A DNA stretch of 64,000 nt from Lepas anatifera. Its lineage: Eukaryota; Arthropoda; Thecostraca; Lepadidae. The translations under genes were made by a program, and so were the position numbers. The DNA lies in assembly GCA_034440635.1 (NCBI GenBank), contig JAOTON010002093.1, positions 458,031 to 522,030 on the forward strand. Reading direction: 5' to 3'. Positions 39,533 through 49,190 of this stretch are shown here, piece by piece. Each line of letters opens with the position of its first letter. Position 1 is the first letter of the stretch. Under the pieces are notes generated by a model, which was not told the DNA's origin, searched no databases, and saw only the letters and a program-made list of their open reading frames with translations.

Positions 39533-40747
39533 TGTATTAGGACTCCCGAGCACCGACTGCCGCGACCACATGCATGCACACCGGTCACCGCCGCCGGTCA
39601 AGCCCGGCAGGGGCAGCGTAAGCACGCCGGCCGGCGGGGGATCACAACAATGAGGCGTTGAGCAGTTTATCGCAGTCGGACGATGTGTACACACGCACCC
39701 GGCTAGTGCCACGTGCAGACTGCCCGACCTGTGAGGCGGGTCAGGCCACGGTAGATACCATGACGTCACGCTTGACATGACATCTCATTGGTTGGCGCCG
39801 GTCCGGTGACATAGTCGGCGCGGAGCACCGAGTGGTGCGAATATACAGAACCCGCACAACGTTGTGAGATAAGACGTGTGACCAAACCAAACAGTAAAAA
39901 AATAGGAGAATTAGCCGGTGGAAAAATTGAATTAGGCGGCGGAAGGTCTCGCAGCTTTGAGGGAGACACTTTCACCAGGGCTTGTCGGTGTTGGATTGTG
40001 GTGCAACTGTCCTTTATTTTCCATCCGCATCATCTCTGACAGTCCAGATGAAATTATCGAGTGCACTCCACTTCCATTGTTACAATGTTCCCGCTACAAT
40101 GTTCCCGCTACGTCATCGTCACAAGGTTATCTCGAAATTTTGCTGCAATATTGTTTTCACAACATAGTCACAAACATTGTTTTCATAACATCGCCACAAT
40201 GACAACAAAGTATACGTTGCTGGACCCACAATATACCGCCTAAATTTTCAAACGTCGCACCCAGAACTGAATGTCTCGCTGCACTAGTTTTATTATAACA
40301 TAAGCATGTCAATATTGTTTTTGGAATATTGTTACAATATTGCTGTCACAATATTGCTGCACAGTTGTTGCGGAAACATTGTCACAATGCTGCACTAACA
40401 ATGTTTTTCTATCGTTTTTATTCGATATTGAGGGATTGCTTGGAGCACTGGATCAATTATGACTGTGTCGAATTTCAAATCATGCATTTTTTCACAAGTA
40501 CCTCTTGGTTGTATCAACAACATTGTAGAAACATTTATACAATACTGCCACTCCCACGTTGATTTAAGGCGTTCTGAGCACCTTGTTTGGTCGTATCCAC
40601 AATGTACGCTAAATATTGAGACAATATTACAACCGCAATAATTTTGTCCACAATATTGTGACAATGTTAAAGCAAATGTTGTGATGACAGTATTGTTTAG
40701 ACAAGATATCCACGATCATTGTCACAATGTTGTGTGCTACTAGGGTA
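39533..40747. repeat. 1.2-kb tandem duplication, unit 1
   Basis: It matches 40748-42703 at an offset of about 1,215 bp. The unit joins a GC-rich half (CCGCGACCACATGCATGCAC, GACATCTCATTGGTTGGCGC) to an AT-rich half full of ACAATATTGT palindromes. It contains the empty TTAA site at 40667-40670 that is occupied in unit 2. Confidence 0.85.
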
Positions 40748-42703
40748 TTAGGCTCGACTCCCGAGTACCGACTGCCGCGACCACATGCATGCACACCGGT
40801 CACCGCCGCCGGTCAAGCCCTGCAGGGGCAGGGTAAGCACGCCGGCCGGTGGGGGATCACAACAATGAGGCGTTAAGCAGTTTATCGCAGTCGGATGATG
40901 TGTACACACGTACCCGGCTAGTGCCACGTGCAGACTGTCCGACCTGTGAGGCGGGTCAGGCCACGGTAGATGCCATGACGTCACGCTTGACATGACATCT
41001 CATTGGTTGGCGCCGGTCCGGTGACATGGTCGGCGCGGAGCACCGAGTGGTGTGAATATACCTGCACAGAACCCGCACAACGTTGTGTGATAACTCCTGT
41101 GACCAAACAGTGCCAAATATCGAAGAATTAGCCGATGGAAAAATTGAATTAGCCGGTGGAACGCCTCGCAGCTTTGAGGAAGACATATTTTCACCAGGGC
41201 TTGGCGGTGTTGGATTGTAACGCAACTGTCGCTTATTTTCCATGCTCATCATCTCTGACAGTCCAGATGAAATTTTCGAGTATACTTCACTTCCATTGTT
41301 ACAATGTTCCCGCTACGACATTGTCACAAGGTTATCTCGAAACTTTGCTGCAATATTGTTTTCACAACATAGTCACAAACATTGTTTTCATAACATCGCT
41401 GCAATGACAACAAAGTATACGTTGCTGGACCTACAATGTACCGCCTAAATTTTCAAATGTCGCACCCAGAACTGAATATCTCGCTGGACTAGTTTTTTAT
41501 CACATAAGCATGTCAATATTGTTTGTGGAATATTGTTACAATAATGCTGTCACAATATTGCTGCAAAGTTATTGTGGAAACGATGTAACAAAGTTGCACT
41601 AACAATGTTTTTATCGTTTTTATTCGATATTGAGGGACTGCTTGGAGCACTAGATCAAACATGACTATGTCGAATTTCAAATCATGCATTTTCTTCACAA
41701 ATACCACTTTGGTTGTATCAATAACATTGTAGAAACATTTATACAATATTGCCGCCCCCACGTTAGGTTAAGGCGTTCTGAGCACCTTGTTTGGTTGTGT
41801 CCACAATGTAGGCTAAATATTGAGACAATATTACACCCAGAAAAGTTTTGCTCAGAATATTGTGACAGTGTTAACACGAGCATTGATGGGGGGGGGCGGG
41901 TACCCGCCCCTCTCGAGTTTTTCGGAGATAACAGAAAAACGGCGGCGCGCAGTGCCGCCGTACTTGGCATACCTTTTCCCTCATCATTTTAACAACTTCT
42001 TTAAAAAATTTTAGGTTAGGTCATCTCAGGTCAGGTCACCAGTACAGGTCAAGTGACCCGACCTCAAAAAAAGTTTAAGATAGCATAAGTCAGAGCAGAG
42101 TGAACTTATCCGATTGAAACTCATATCACATAATGGCCCCACCGAGTTCTCTAAAATATGTTCCGGTATTTTTTATTGATGTCATATTAAATACTTTAAA
42201 ATTTTTAAATAACTCAGTACATAATTTTAGTGATACTCTGTTTCTAATATTTTATAATTACTGACCTTAGGTCAGGTCAAATCAAGGACTTTACCTAACA
42301 AGGTCAAATTATATATCATTCGATTCGGCTTGCTGAAAGGATTCATACAGTTTAAGTTGTCTTGCTCTATCTTTACTTGTTCAGATGTAATGGCCGAAAA
42401 ACTGTTTTTACATGTTATCCCTATGACGGCATGTTTTGACCTCTTGTGACCTTAAATGTGACCTGACCAAAAATGGTTCAAATGTTTTCGATGGAGAAGT
42501 GGATGGGCAGCCGAACGCCGTTTACCGTTTTTCGCTACCTTTCGTGGTTCTCGAGATCTTGGAGGGGGCGGGTACCCGCCCCGACAATGCGAAGGTGGCT
42601 CAGACCCCCGTCAATGCGCGTGTTAAAGCAAATGTTGTGATAACAATATTGTTTAGGCAAGATATCCACGATCATTGCCACAATGTTGTGTGCTACTAGG
42701 GTA
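40748..42703. repeat. 1.2-kb tandem duplication, unit 2 (with a 752-bp insertion)
   Basis: It is the second copy of the preceding unit, ending at the same TGTGCTACTAGGGTA. It is longer only because a TTAA-family element occupies 41875-42622. Point differences between the two units suggest the duplication is not very recent. Confidence 0.85.
41875..42622. mobile_element. TTAA-targeting hairpin-ended element (748 bp)
   Basis: It is flanked by TTAA (41871-41874, 42623-42626). The ends CACGAGCATTGATGGGGG and CCCCCGTCAATGCGCGTG are inverted repeats, each followed inward by a GGGCGGGTACCCGCCC hairpin and CTCGAG-like motif. The paralogous site at 40667-40670 shows a single TTAA and no insertion, which proves both boundaries. 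The interior has AGGTCA sites and no protein. Confidence 0.92.
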
Positions 42704-42840
42704 CTTTCTGTTTGTCGGGAATGATGCAGAATTGACATGAGAAGAGCTACCCTGAGCATTATCATCGGGAAGGCTAGTTGGATGTAGATATTCGCATTGA
42801 AACGATGAGAGGAGGAGGAAAAACAGCACTGCCAGCAGGG

Positions 42841-42945
42841 CGCGGGTTAACACACGGCTCAATGGTGAAGGAGTTCCTTTACGCTCCGTGTGACGTCACT
42901 CGGGCGTGGAGGAATGCCTCTTGCACGTACCTTTAAAGGGAGATG
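42841..42945. repeat. palindromic TGACGTCA repeat, second copy
   Basis: Its reverse complement matches 26521-26625 (TTAAAGGTACG, CACGCCCGAGTGACGTCAC, AACTCCTTCACCATTG). The core is a loose palindrome around TGACGTCA. Full boundaries are not visible. Confidence 0.65.
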
Positions 42946-43135
42946 CGCGAAAAAATTATTATTGTGGTTTCTTGCTATTTGAAAAATCCTGATAAGGAAA
43001 CTATCAATTATTTTTGTATCTTCGGCAAAATTTGGGAGGCCACTCACTTATTATGGAAATAGGTCAACAGTTTCGATAAAACGCCCATCACTTGCCCGTG
43101 CCCATACTAGAGGTGGGACTTTTGAAAAAGCTGGT

Positions 43136-43210
43136 CCCGGTCCCGGTCCCGGCCAAAATTACTTGGTCCCGGAGAGGAAGGATGCGGTCCCGGCTTGGTC
43201 CCGGCAACCT
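43136..43210. repeat. GGTCCC-rich simple repeat
   Basis: GGTCCCGGTCCCGG runs follow the sequence TAGAGGTGGGAC (from 43109). This could be the left end of a hAT-like element, but no matching right end is seen in the window. Confidence 0.4.
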
Positions 43211-43794
43211 TTTCCCCCACTTACTGGCTTTTAAACATAATTTCTTGTGGATTAAGAGCCAAACATATTAAGAAAATTCATATCATCAGTACATAAGTGA
43301 ATCAACATAAAGTATGGTCCATAGCTTCAGGAAATCCATACCTACTATCATGAAAAATGGCTACAATTATCTCACAATGCTGAGGAAAGATTTGCATTTT
43401 AAACCCTTAAAGGTAAAAAACTGTACATCAATACAAATTTAAGCAGTATCACACCTCCCTTCTGTCCATCCATAAACATTCAATCAATCAGCATATCTGA
43501 GTTTTATCAGGGAAGGTCAGGACACAAATACCTGCAAGTTAATCAAATCACAAAAGCACAGGAGCTATTTGACATCACTTTTACAGTTGGTATGTGACTT
43601 AACGACTGTTTTTGACTGTTTATGAAGAATTATGTGAGTTGACACGCTGGATGAAGGAACTGACAATTAATATTTTACATACCTAGGTAGTTCTCCAAAA
43701 ACAATTAGGTAAGAAGCCCCGCCTTCCTTCCTTCCTCCCCAACACCCCACACCAAAAATGTCGGGTCTATATCAGATGTTCCACAAATCATATT

Positions 43795-43881
43795 TTCCCC
43801 ACGATCAGTTCTTCCCCTCGTTCAATTCTTCCCCACGATCAATCTTTCCCCACGATCAATTCTTCCCCACGATCAAAAATT
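43795..43881. repeat. short tandem repeat, about 17-bp unit
   Basis: About five copies of TTCCCCACGATCAATTC with small changes. Confidence 0.75.
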
Positions 43882-44339
43882 CCACAGTAAAGTTTACTTC
43901 AGAGCCAAGGTTTTTTAGTATACTGTTAAAGTCCCGGCTCCTACGTCATAAACCCAGGCCGAGGTATAAAACTTCAAACCTTGAAATAAGCACCCGAAAC
44001 AGGAGTAAATGTCTAAAATAGTGATGAGGTGAGGTGAATAAAACGAGTCTTTTTACAGGGTTCAGTGCGGTGTTGGGCAATTGACATCGGCCGGTGGCGA
44101 CGCCTGGCGGAGGGCAAGTCAAGGGCGGAGGAGTAACGGCGGCGGTCAAGGGCGGCGATGGCATGGCTGGCTGGCCGTCCTGTACAGGAACTGTCTCGCA
44201 TGCTCGCATGCGATGAACATCATGTTGCAGCAGGGGCGGATGCAGAAAAGGGGACCTATCTAAGTTTTCTTATCTAGTTTTTTATCTTGCGTAGTCAAGA
44301 AATGTGATATAATTATCGGTACAGCAGTGTTGTCATCGG

Positions 44340-44830
44340 GCGATTTGCTTAGTGCGGTGCATGGGGATTGCGTCGGCTGCGATGTTCATTACATTTCAGC
44401 AGTGGCAGAGCCAGGAGGGGGAGCATTAACACATTTCCGATTTTGGTTTTAACATTTGTATAGGCCAATGACATGATAAGTTTTTTAGGGCATAGGCGGG
44501 TCCAGGGGGCAAGGGGGCACGTGCCCCTCCCCGATCGACCCTCGGTGCCCCCTGAAATGGTCACGGCGCCCCCTGAAATTTCGCTTCCCACCCCCCCCCA
44601 GGATACGAAATCCTGCGCCCACCGATAGGATTTGGCGCCCACCTGATAGGTTTTGCTGGTCATAAGTGGCGCCCCCTGGTCCGGATGGCGCCCCCGGGAA
44701 GGTGCCCCCCGATCGGCAATCCTGGATCCGCCTATGTTTTAGGGTACGTTAAAAAGTGACATTTCTTCTCCCGAGCTGCCCCTCAAAAGTGATGTGCCCC
44801 CATACCAAAGCTCTTGCTGCGCCCCTGCCT
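44340..44830. repeat. hAT-like repeat interrupted by a smaller MITE
   Basis: The left part (to 44490) matches 47083-47236; the right end GCTGCGCCCCTG is like the right end of the 4.3-kb element at 58564. A MITE sits inside at 44491-44736. CAGTGGCAGAGCCAGGAGGG at 44401 could be a terminal repeat. I could not find a matching 8-bp duplication for the whole, so its outer boundaries are uncertain. Confidence 0.5.
44491..44736. mobile_element. hAT-type MITE, copy 1 (246 bp)
   Basis: The inverted ends are CATAGGCGGGTCCAGG and CCTGGATCCGCCTATG. A perfect 8-bp duplication, TTTTAGGG, flanks it (44483-44490, 44737-44744). The uninterrupted paralogue at 47083-47260 has the target once. Eight-base duplications are typical of hAT transposases. 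Non-coding, with repeated GGCGCCCCCT. Confidence 0.92.
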
Positions 44831-44923
44831 GCTACCGGCCGTTCGCGCACTTTCCCACGGTTAGCCTGAAGGAAGTTGCTCAATCTCCGTCAGAAGTAAC
44901 CCTACGGATTTCTCAGATTTTAA

Positions 44924-47035
44924 CACCCGCACTGGAGGGGGGTCTGGCACTAACGCGCACTGGAGGGGGCCTGGTAGGCCCCCCCAAGATCTCGGAAACT
45001 AAGAGGGTTAGAAAAACGTTACTTGGTAGGTGGGTGGGGGCTATGGTGATCTACATGATGACCAATTTTCATTGACCTAGGTCAATATCTTCAAGGTCAA
45101 ACGAGGTCGTAAAGGTCAAATATTGGCCATGCTGGGATCGATTGGTAAATGCTGTGATTATGCAGGAAAATGGCGGGAATAAGCTAAATGCGGACAAGAT
45201 TCATAGAGAAGAGGTCTCAAAGAGGCTTTCCCAGAACTTTTGGGTCAAGGTCATTCAAGGTCATTGACCTTTAACCCTTGCCCCGGTGGCGGGTACGAGC
45301 CACCTTCGCCCTGGTGGGGGGGCTAAAAAAGACCCCCACGATCTCAAAAACTAAGAGAGCTAGAAAAAAGCGCAAAACAGCAATCGAAAGCTATTCGAAA
45401 ATGATATCGAAAATACTTCAGTCATTTTTCTTGTCAGGTCAATATCAAGGTCACCAGAGGTCAAAATAGGTCAAAATCGCTAATATGAGGTGTACTAAGA
45501 AAACCTCATATATCTCGGAAACTATGATAGCTAGAAACATTTTTCTAACATCATTCGAAAGCTCTTGAAATGCGCTTTCATTACAGTGGCATTTATTTTC
45601 GTGTCAGGTCAAAGCCTAGGGAGCTACAGGTCACTAAATATTGGGCATATTCTTAGGAATGTCCATAGCCACCCATGCATAAGGGCGTTTACTTTTTCGC
45701 TAATAGCTCCCAAACCAAACAAGATACAGCCATAGTTTATGCACCATTGCAATCCTCTCGTCAATACGAATCGAATGATATATGATATTGCTATGCCAGG
45801 CCAAATTTAAGAATTTGACCTGACCCAGGTCAGCGGTCTGACCCAACTTGACCTGGTATAGTCATGATGTATATCATTTGACTTGCAGTGACTATACGAA
45901 CACTTTGGTGACAAAATAAAAGTTCTATCTTATTTTATTTAAATTTATAGAGTAAAACACCAAAAATTGCTTATTTGACCTCAGGTGACCCTTTAAAGGT
46001 CATAAGTCAAAAATTTTTAGCATCAACTTCAGAAATGGGCTAAAAGCAAAGCGTAACCGATGTTTGAAGTTGATTCCATCTATACTTACTGAGAAAAGCT
46101 CATTTCGTGATTTTCCCCATGTATTTACAATGGGCAGGTCATGCTCTGCTCATGACCTTAGGTCACCAATATCAAAATCCCGGAACATATGTTGTAGCTC
46201 CTGGTGAGCCCAATATGTGGTATGAGTTTCAACTTGATCGATTAACCCTTCTTTTAGTTATGCGGTCCTAAGTATTTTTTGAGGTGAGGTCACTTCACCT
46301 GGCCTGGTGACCTGACCTGATATGACCTTGAGCTAAAATTTTCAGGAAAGATGTAAAAATAATGAAGGAACAGCTAGACCAGGTTTGGCGGCGCTGCGCG
46401 CCGCCGTTTTTTGGTCACTTCGGAAAAACCCGAGGGGGGTCTAAAAGACCCCCCACCCGGGCGAAGGTTAAGGTCACCATATGGTATACTACTTATTATT
46501 TACACTTTGACTAACACTGTAGTCACTGTTTGGCGGGAAATGAGGATTGACCTTTCCCAATGACCTTTGACCTTGACCTTTGACCTTGACCTTTGTATTG
46601 GGGTACCCTACCGATGACATCATAGCATAATATATGTCAGACGGGGTAACGTCATTTGGCCGGACGCACAGTGGTCAGTGACCTTGAAAGAGCAGATATG
46701 ACCTTGACCTGTGACCTTTGACCTTGACCTTGACTTTCAAGTGAAGTGACCTTGACATATAGTCCCGCTTATATGACGTTATGATCTCACCACTCGGTCT
46801 TCAATGCAAGCTAACTGGTCCGACCGCGCGTTTACGGCGATCTCAAAATGCAGGTCTGACTTTGAAAGTCTATAAGTAAAAAAATATTCGGCCGATTTTC
46901 AAAAAGTCTTCACCAATCGACGCGCTATTAAATTCTGTTAAGTGTGGCCACGTTTCGTTTTTCGGCTACAAGCGGTACTCCGGCCACCTTGGAAAAACAG
47001 GTGGGGGCCTCCGAGGCCCCCCTCCAGTGCGCGTG
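44924..47035. mobile_element. TTAA-targeting AGGTCA-rich element containing a nested relative
   Basis: TTAA at 44920-44923 and 47036-47039 brackets ends CACCCGCACTGGAGGGG and CCCTCCAGTGCGCGTG. The outer flanks (GATTTCTCAG and GGGTAAATAAGGAGACG) are contiguous in a relative at 49378-49410, where no insertion is present. Without its nested insertion the element is about 0.9 kb. It is packed with AGGTCA half-sites and encodes nothing recognisable. Confidence 0.88.
45275..46467. mobile_element. nested TTAA-targeting element (1,193 bp)
   Basis: TTAA at 45271-45274 and 46468-46471 flanks ends CCCTTGCCCCGGTGGCGGG and CCCACCCGGGCGAAGG. The empty site is visible at 22-25, where the same outer sequence (AGGTCATTGACC then GGTCACCATATGG) joins directly through one TTAA. 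The right end carries a GGGGGGTCTAAAAGACCCCC hairpin. Confidence 0.92.
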
Positions 47036-47082
47036 TTAAGGGTAAATAAGGAGACGCAGTTTTTTGCCCCAGTGCTGTCGTC

Positions 47083-47320
47083 GGGCGTTGGGCTTAGTGC
47101 CGTGCATGGTAGTTGCGTCGGTTGCGATGCTCATTACATTGCAGCAGTGGCAGAGCCAGGAGGGGGAGCATTAACACATTTTCCGACTTTGGTTTCAACA
47201 CTTGCATAGGCGAATGTCATGACAAGTTTTTTAGGGTACTTGCATTAAAAGTGCCATTTTTTCTCCCGGGGTGCCCCTCATAAATGGTGTGCCCCCAGCT
47301 GTTCGTTCCCTAGTTTACCC
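47083..47320. repeat. hAT-like repeat, uninterrupted copy
   Basis: It matches 44340-44490 and 44737 onwards and shows the empty site for the 246-bp MITE. It ends in GTGCCCC-rich sequence near 47300. Confidence 0.65.
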
Positions 47321-47386
47321 CGTTTATTGACTCCATTTGAGTCAAATTTCAAAGCTAAGTTTAAAGTTTCAATGGGGTAAACAGGC

Positions 47387-47660
47387 ATACGCGTCGGAAA
47401 AGGAGGGGCAGGGGGCCTGGCCCCCAATTTTTGGCAAAGAATTTCCTGATCTCAGTCAAAATGAGAGAAAACTGGACATTCCTATATCCAGCCGCTGCAG
47501 AAGTCAACAAGGAGCCCAAATTCGAACAGTTTTTGGTCCTGATATTGAAATTTTTTGTCAGCATCAAGTTGAAGTTTGGCTGCCCCCCACCCCCCCAAAT
47601 TTTTTGCCGGTGGAGACACTTATATAAACAGGCAAACATTTAGGGCCATGTCAGCACTAA
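47387..47660. repeat. dispersed repeat, copy 1
   Basis: CATACGCGTCGGAAAAGG and the next 230 bases are shared with 51921-52160, including GACATTC and TATATCCAGCCGCTGC. Overlapping short frames on both strands are not credible as genes. Confidence 0.75.
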
Positions 47661-47748
47661 GAAATTTGCTGGTCAACAGGCTAACGCCTAGGGTCATAAC
47701 TAAGATAACTACAGGCTAAATAATCTTAACTTAATATGATAATAATGA

Positions 47749-48134
47749 CAGTGGCGGATCTAGCCGGGTGGTTTGGGAGGGGCAAACCAAAGTCGAAAAG
47801 CAAAAAAAACGTCGCACAGTGAAAAATTGCGTTACAATATGCCTTTTCGGTAGGAGTTTGGGAACTGGAGACGAAAAGCGAAAAAACCACACGGGGTGAA
47901 AAATATGGACTCAAGAGATACTTTTTTTCCTATCCAAGCCCCAATGTTTACACTGAACTTCAATAATACTGCTTGAAGTTGAGAGCTAAAGCACCAAAAT
48001 CTTGCTTACAAGCTAAAAAGGAGTCGGGGAAAAGGAGGTCGATCGCTTTGGGGGGGGCAAAAACATAGTTTTGCCCCGAGCTTTTCCGTTTGGGGGGACA
48101 ATTGCCTTTTTGTCCCCCCCTGGATCCGCCACTG
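47749..48134. mobile_element. hAT-type MITE with CAGTGGCGGATC ends (386 bp)
   Basis: The inverted ends are CAGTGGCGGATCTAG and CCTGGATCCGCCACTG. A perfect 8-bp duplication, AATAATGA, flanks it (47741-47748, 48135-48142). It is non-coding and a different family from the CATAGGCGG elements, though the terminal GGCGGATCC core is shared. Confidence 0.9.
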
Positions 48135-48160
48135 AATAATGATGAATTATCTTAACTTAA

Positions 48161-49190
48161 CACGCGCCCCGCTGGGGTCCCTTGCATGACGCGCCCCGCT
48201 GGGGGCGTTTTTCGCCCCTTCCGTATCTCGTTTCCCACGAAAGCTAAAGGAAAATTACGGGCGGAGTTCGAGAGCTCTTGCCAAGACGAAGAGAATTTAT
48301 AGGTAGAATTTTTACGTCAGATCAATATTGAGGTCAGCATAGGTCAAAGAAGGCTCCATAGGCTTACAACAGAGCAGTGTACGTTTCCCCCTCTAGATCT
48401 GCCCAAAGCTAGAGCAAATCTTTATGCATCATTGGATTCCTCTCATCGCGGCGAATCGAATGATACATAATATGACCTTGCTAGGTCATATTATCCTCGA
48501 CCTGACCGGGCTCCCCTCCGTCGTTCTCGCTCCGTCCGCTGTCGTGGCCGGGTGGCGCTCCCGCCCGTGATTCGTTGCGCGGCCGCGGTGCTTCCGTCGC
48601 GGGGGTCTCGGGGGGGGGGTGGGGTTCGTGAGCTGCACCGCTAGCGTTCTCTCCCTCATGTGTGGGACGACTCCCGGGATAACTTCATCACCTCCTCTCT
48701 GTCCCTTCATCAAGTACTGTTACGCTATTACCGTTATGCAGAGTACCCGTGTCTGTCATTATGTGATGCTGCTGAATAAACGTGTAACGGTTTCAATAAT
48801 CAAAATGACATGAGCTCGGTCCTAGGTGAGGGGTCACAGAGTGACCTGGTATGGTCATGCTGCATATCAATCGACTCCCCGTGACAATGTAAACACAATG
48901 CAAACAAAATGGGAGCTTTATCTCAATTCAGTCAGAAGTTATTGGCAAAACAACCACTCTCTGCTCCCGTGACCTGATATGACCTTTGAGAGGTCAGATG
49001 CTCAAAAACTCAACTTTATGGTTAAGATCGTGGTAAGAATAGACAGTTTGAGAATTTTCAGCCTTATCTATCCAGTATTTCCTGAAAACGAGTCCATTCT
49101 ATTTTTCACCATAGACTTAATGGGGTGACCAAAAAATTGACCACATCAAATTGAATCCTGGCTTCACCCCTGGCCCGACTGCTTTTCTCC
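48161..49190. repeat. TTAA-family repeat with a GC-rich insert
   Basis: It begins after TTAA (48157-48160) with CACGCGCCCCGCTGGGG and carries AGGTCA sites to about 49150. From about 48500 to 48800 an unrelated GC-rich stretch ends in CTGAATAAACGTGTAACGG; this could be an LTR or a processed transcript end, but I cannot define its boundaries. Confidence 0.5.

Noticed and set aside
44340..44830. A complete hAT element enclosing the 246-bp MITE
   Set aside because: Ends resemble hAT termini but the flanking 8-mers do not match, so the outer boundaries cannot be claimed.
48500..48810. Solo LTR with an AATAAA signal
   Set aside because: A poly(A)-like CTGAATAAACG is present, but I found no TG...CA ends with a target duplication.
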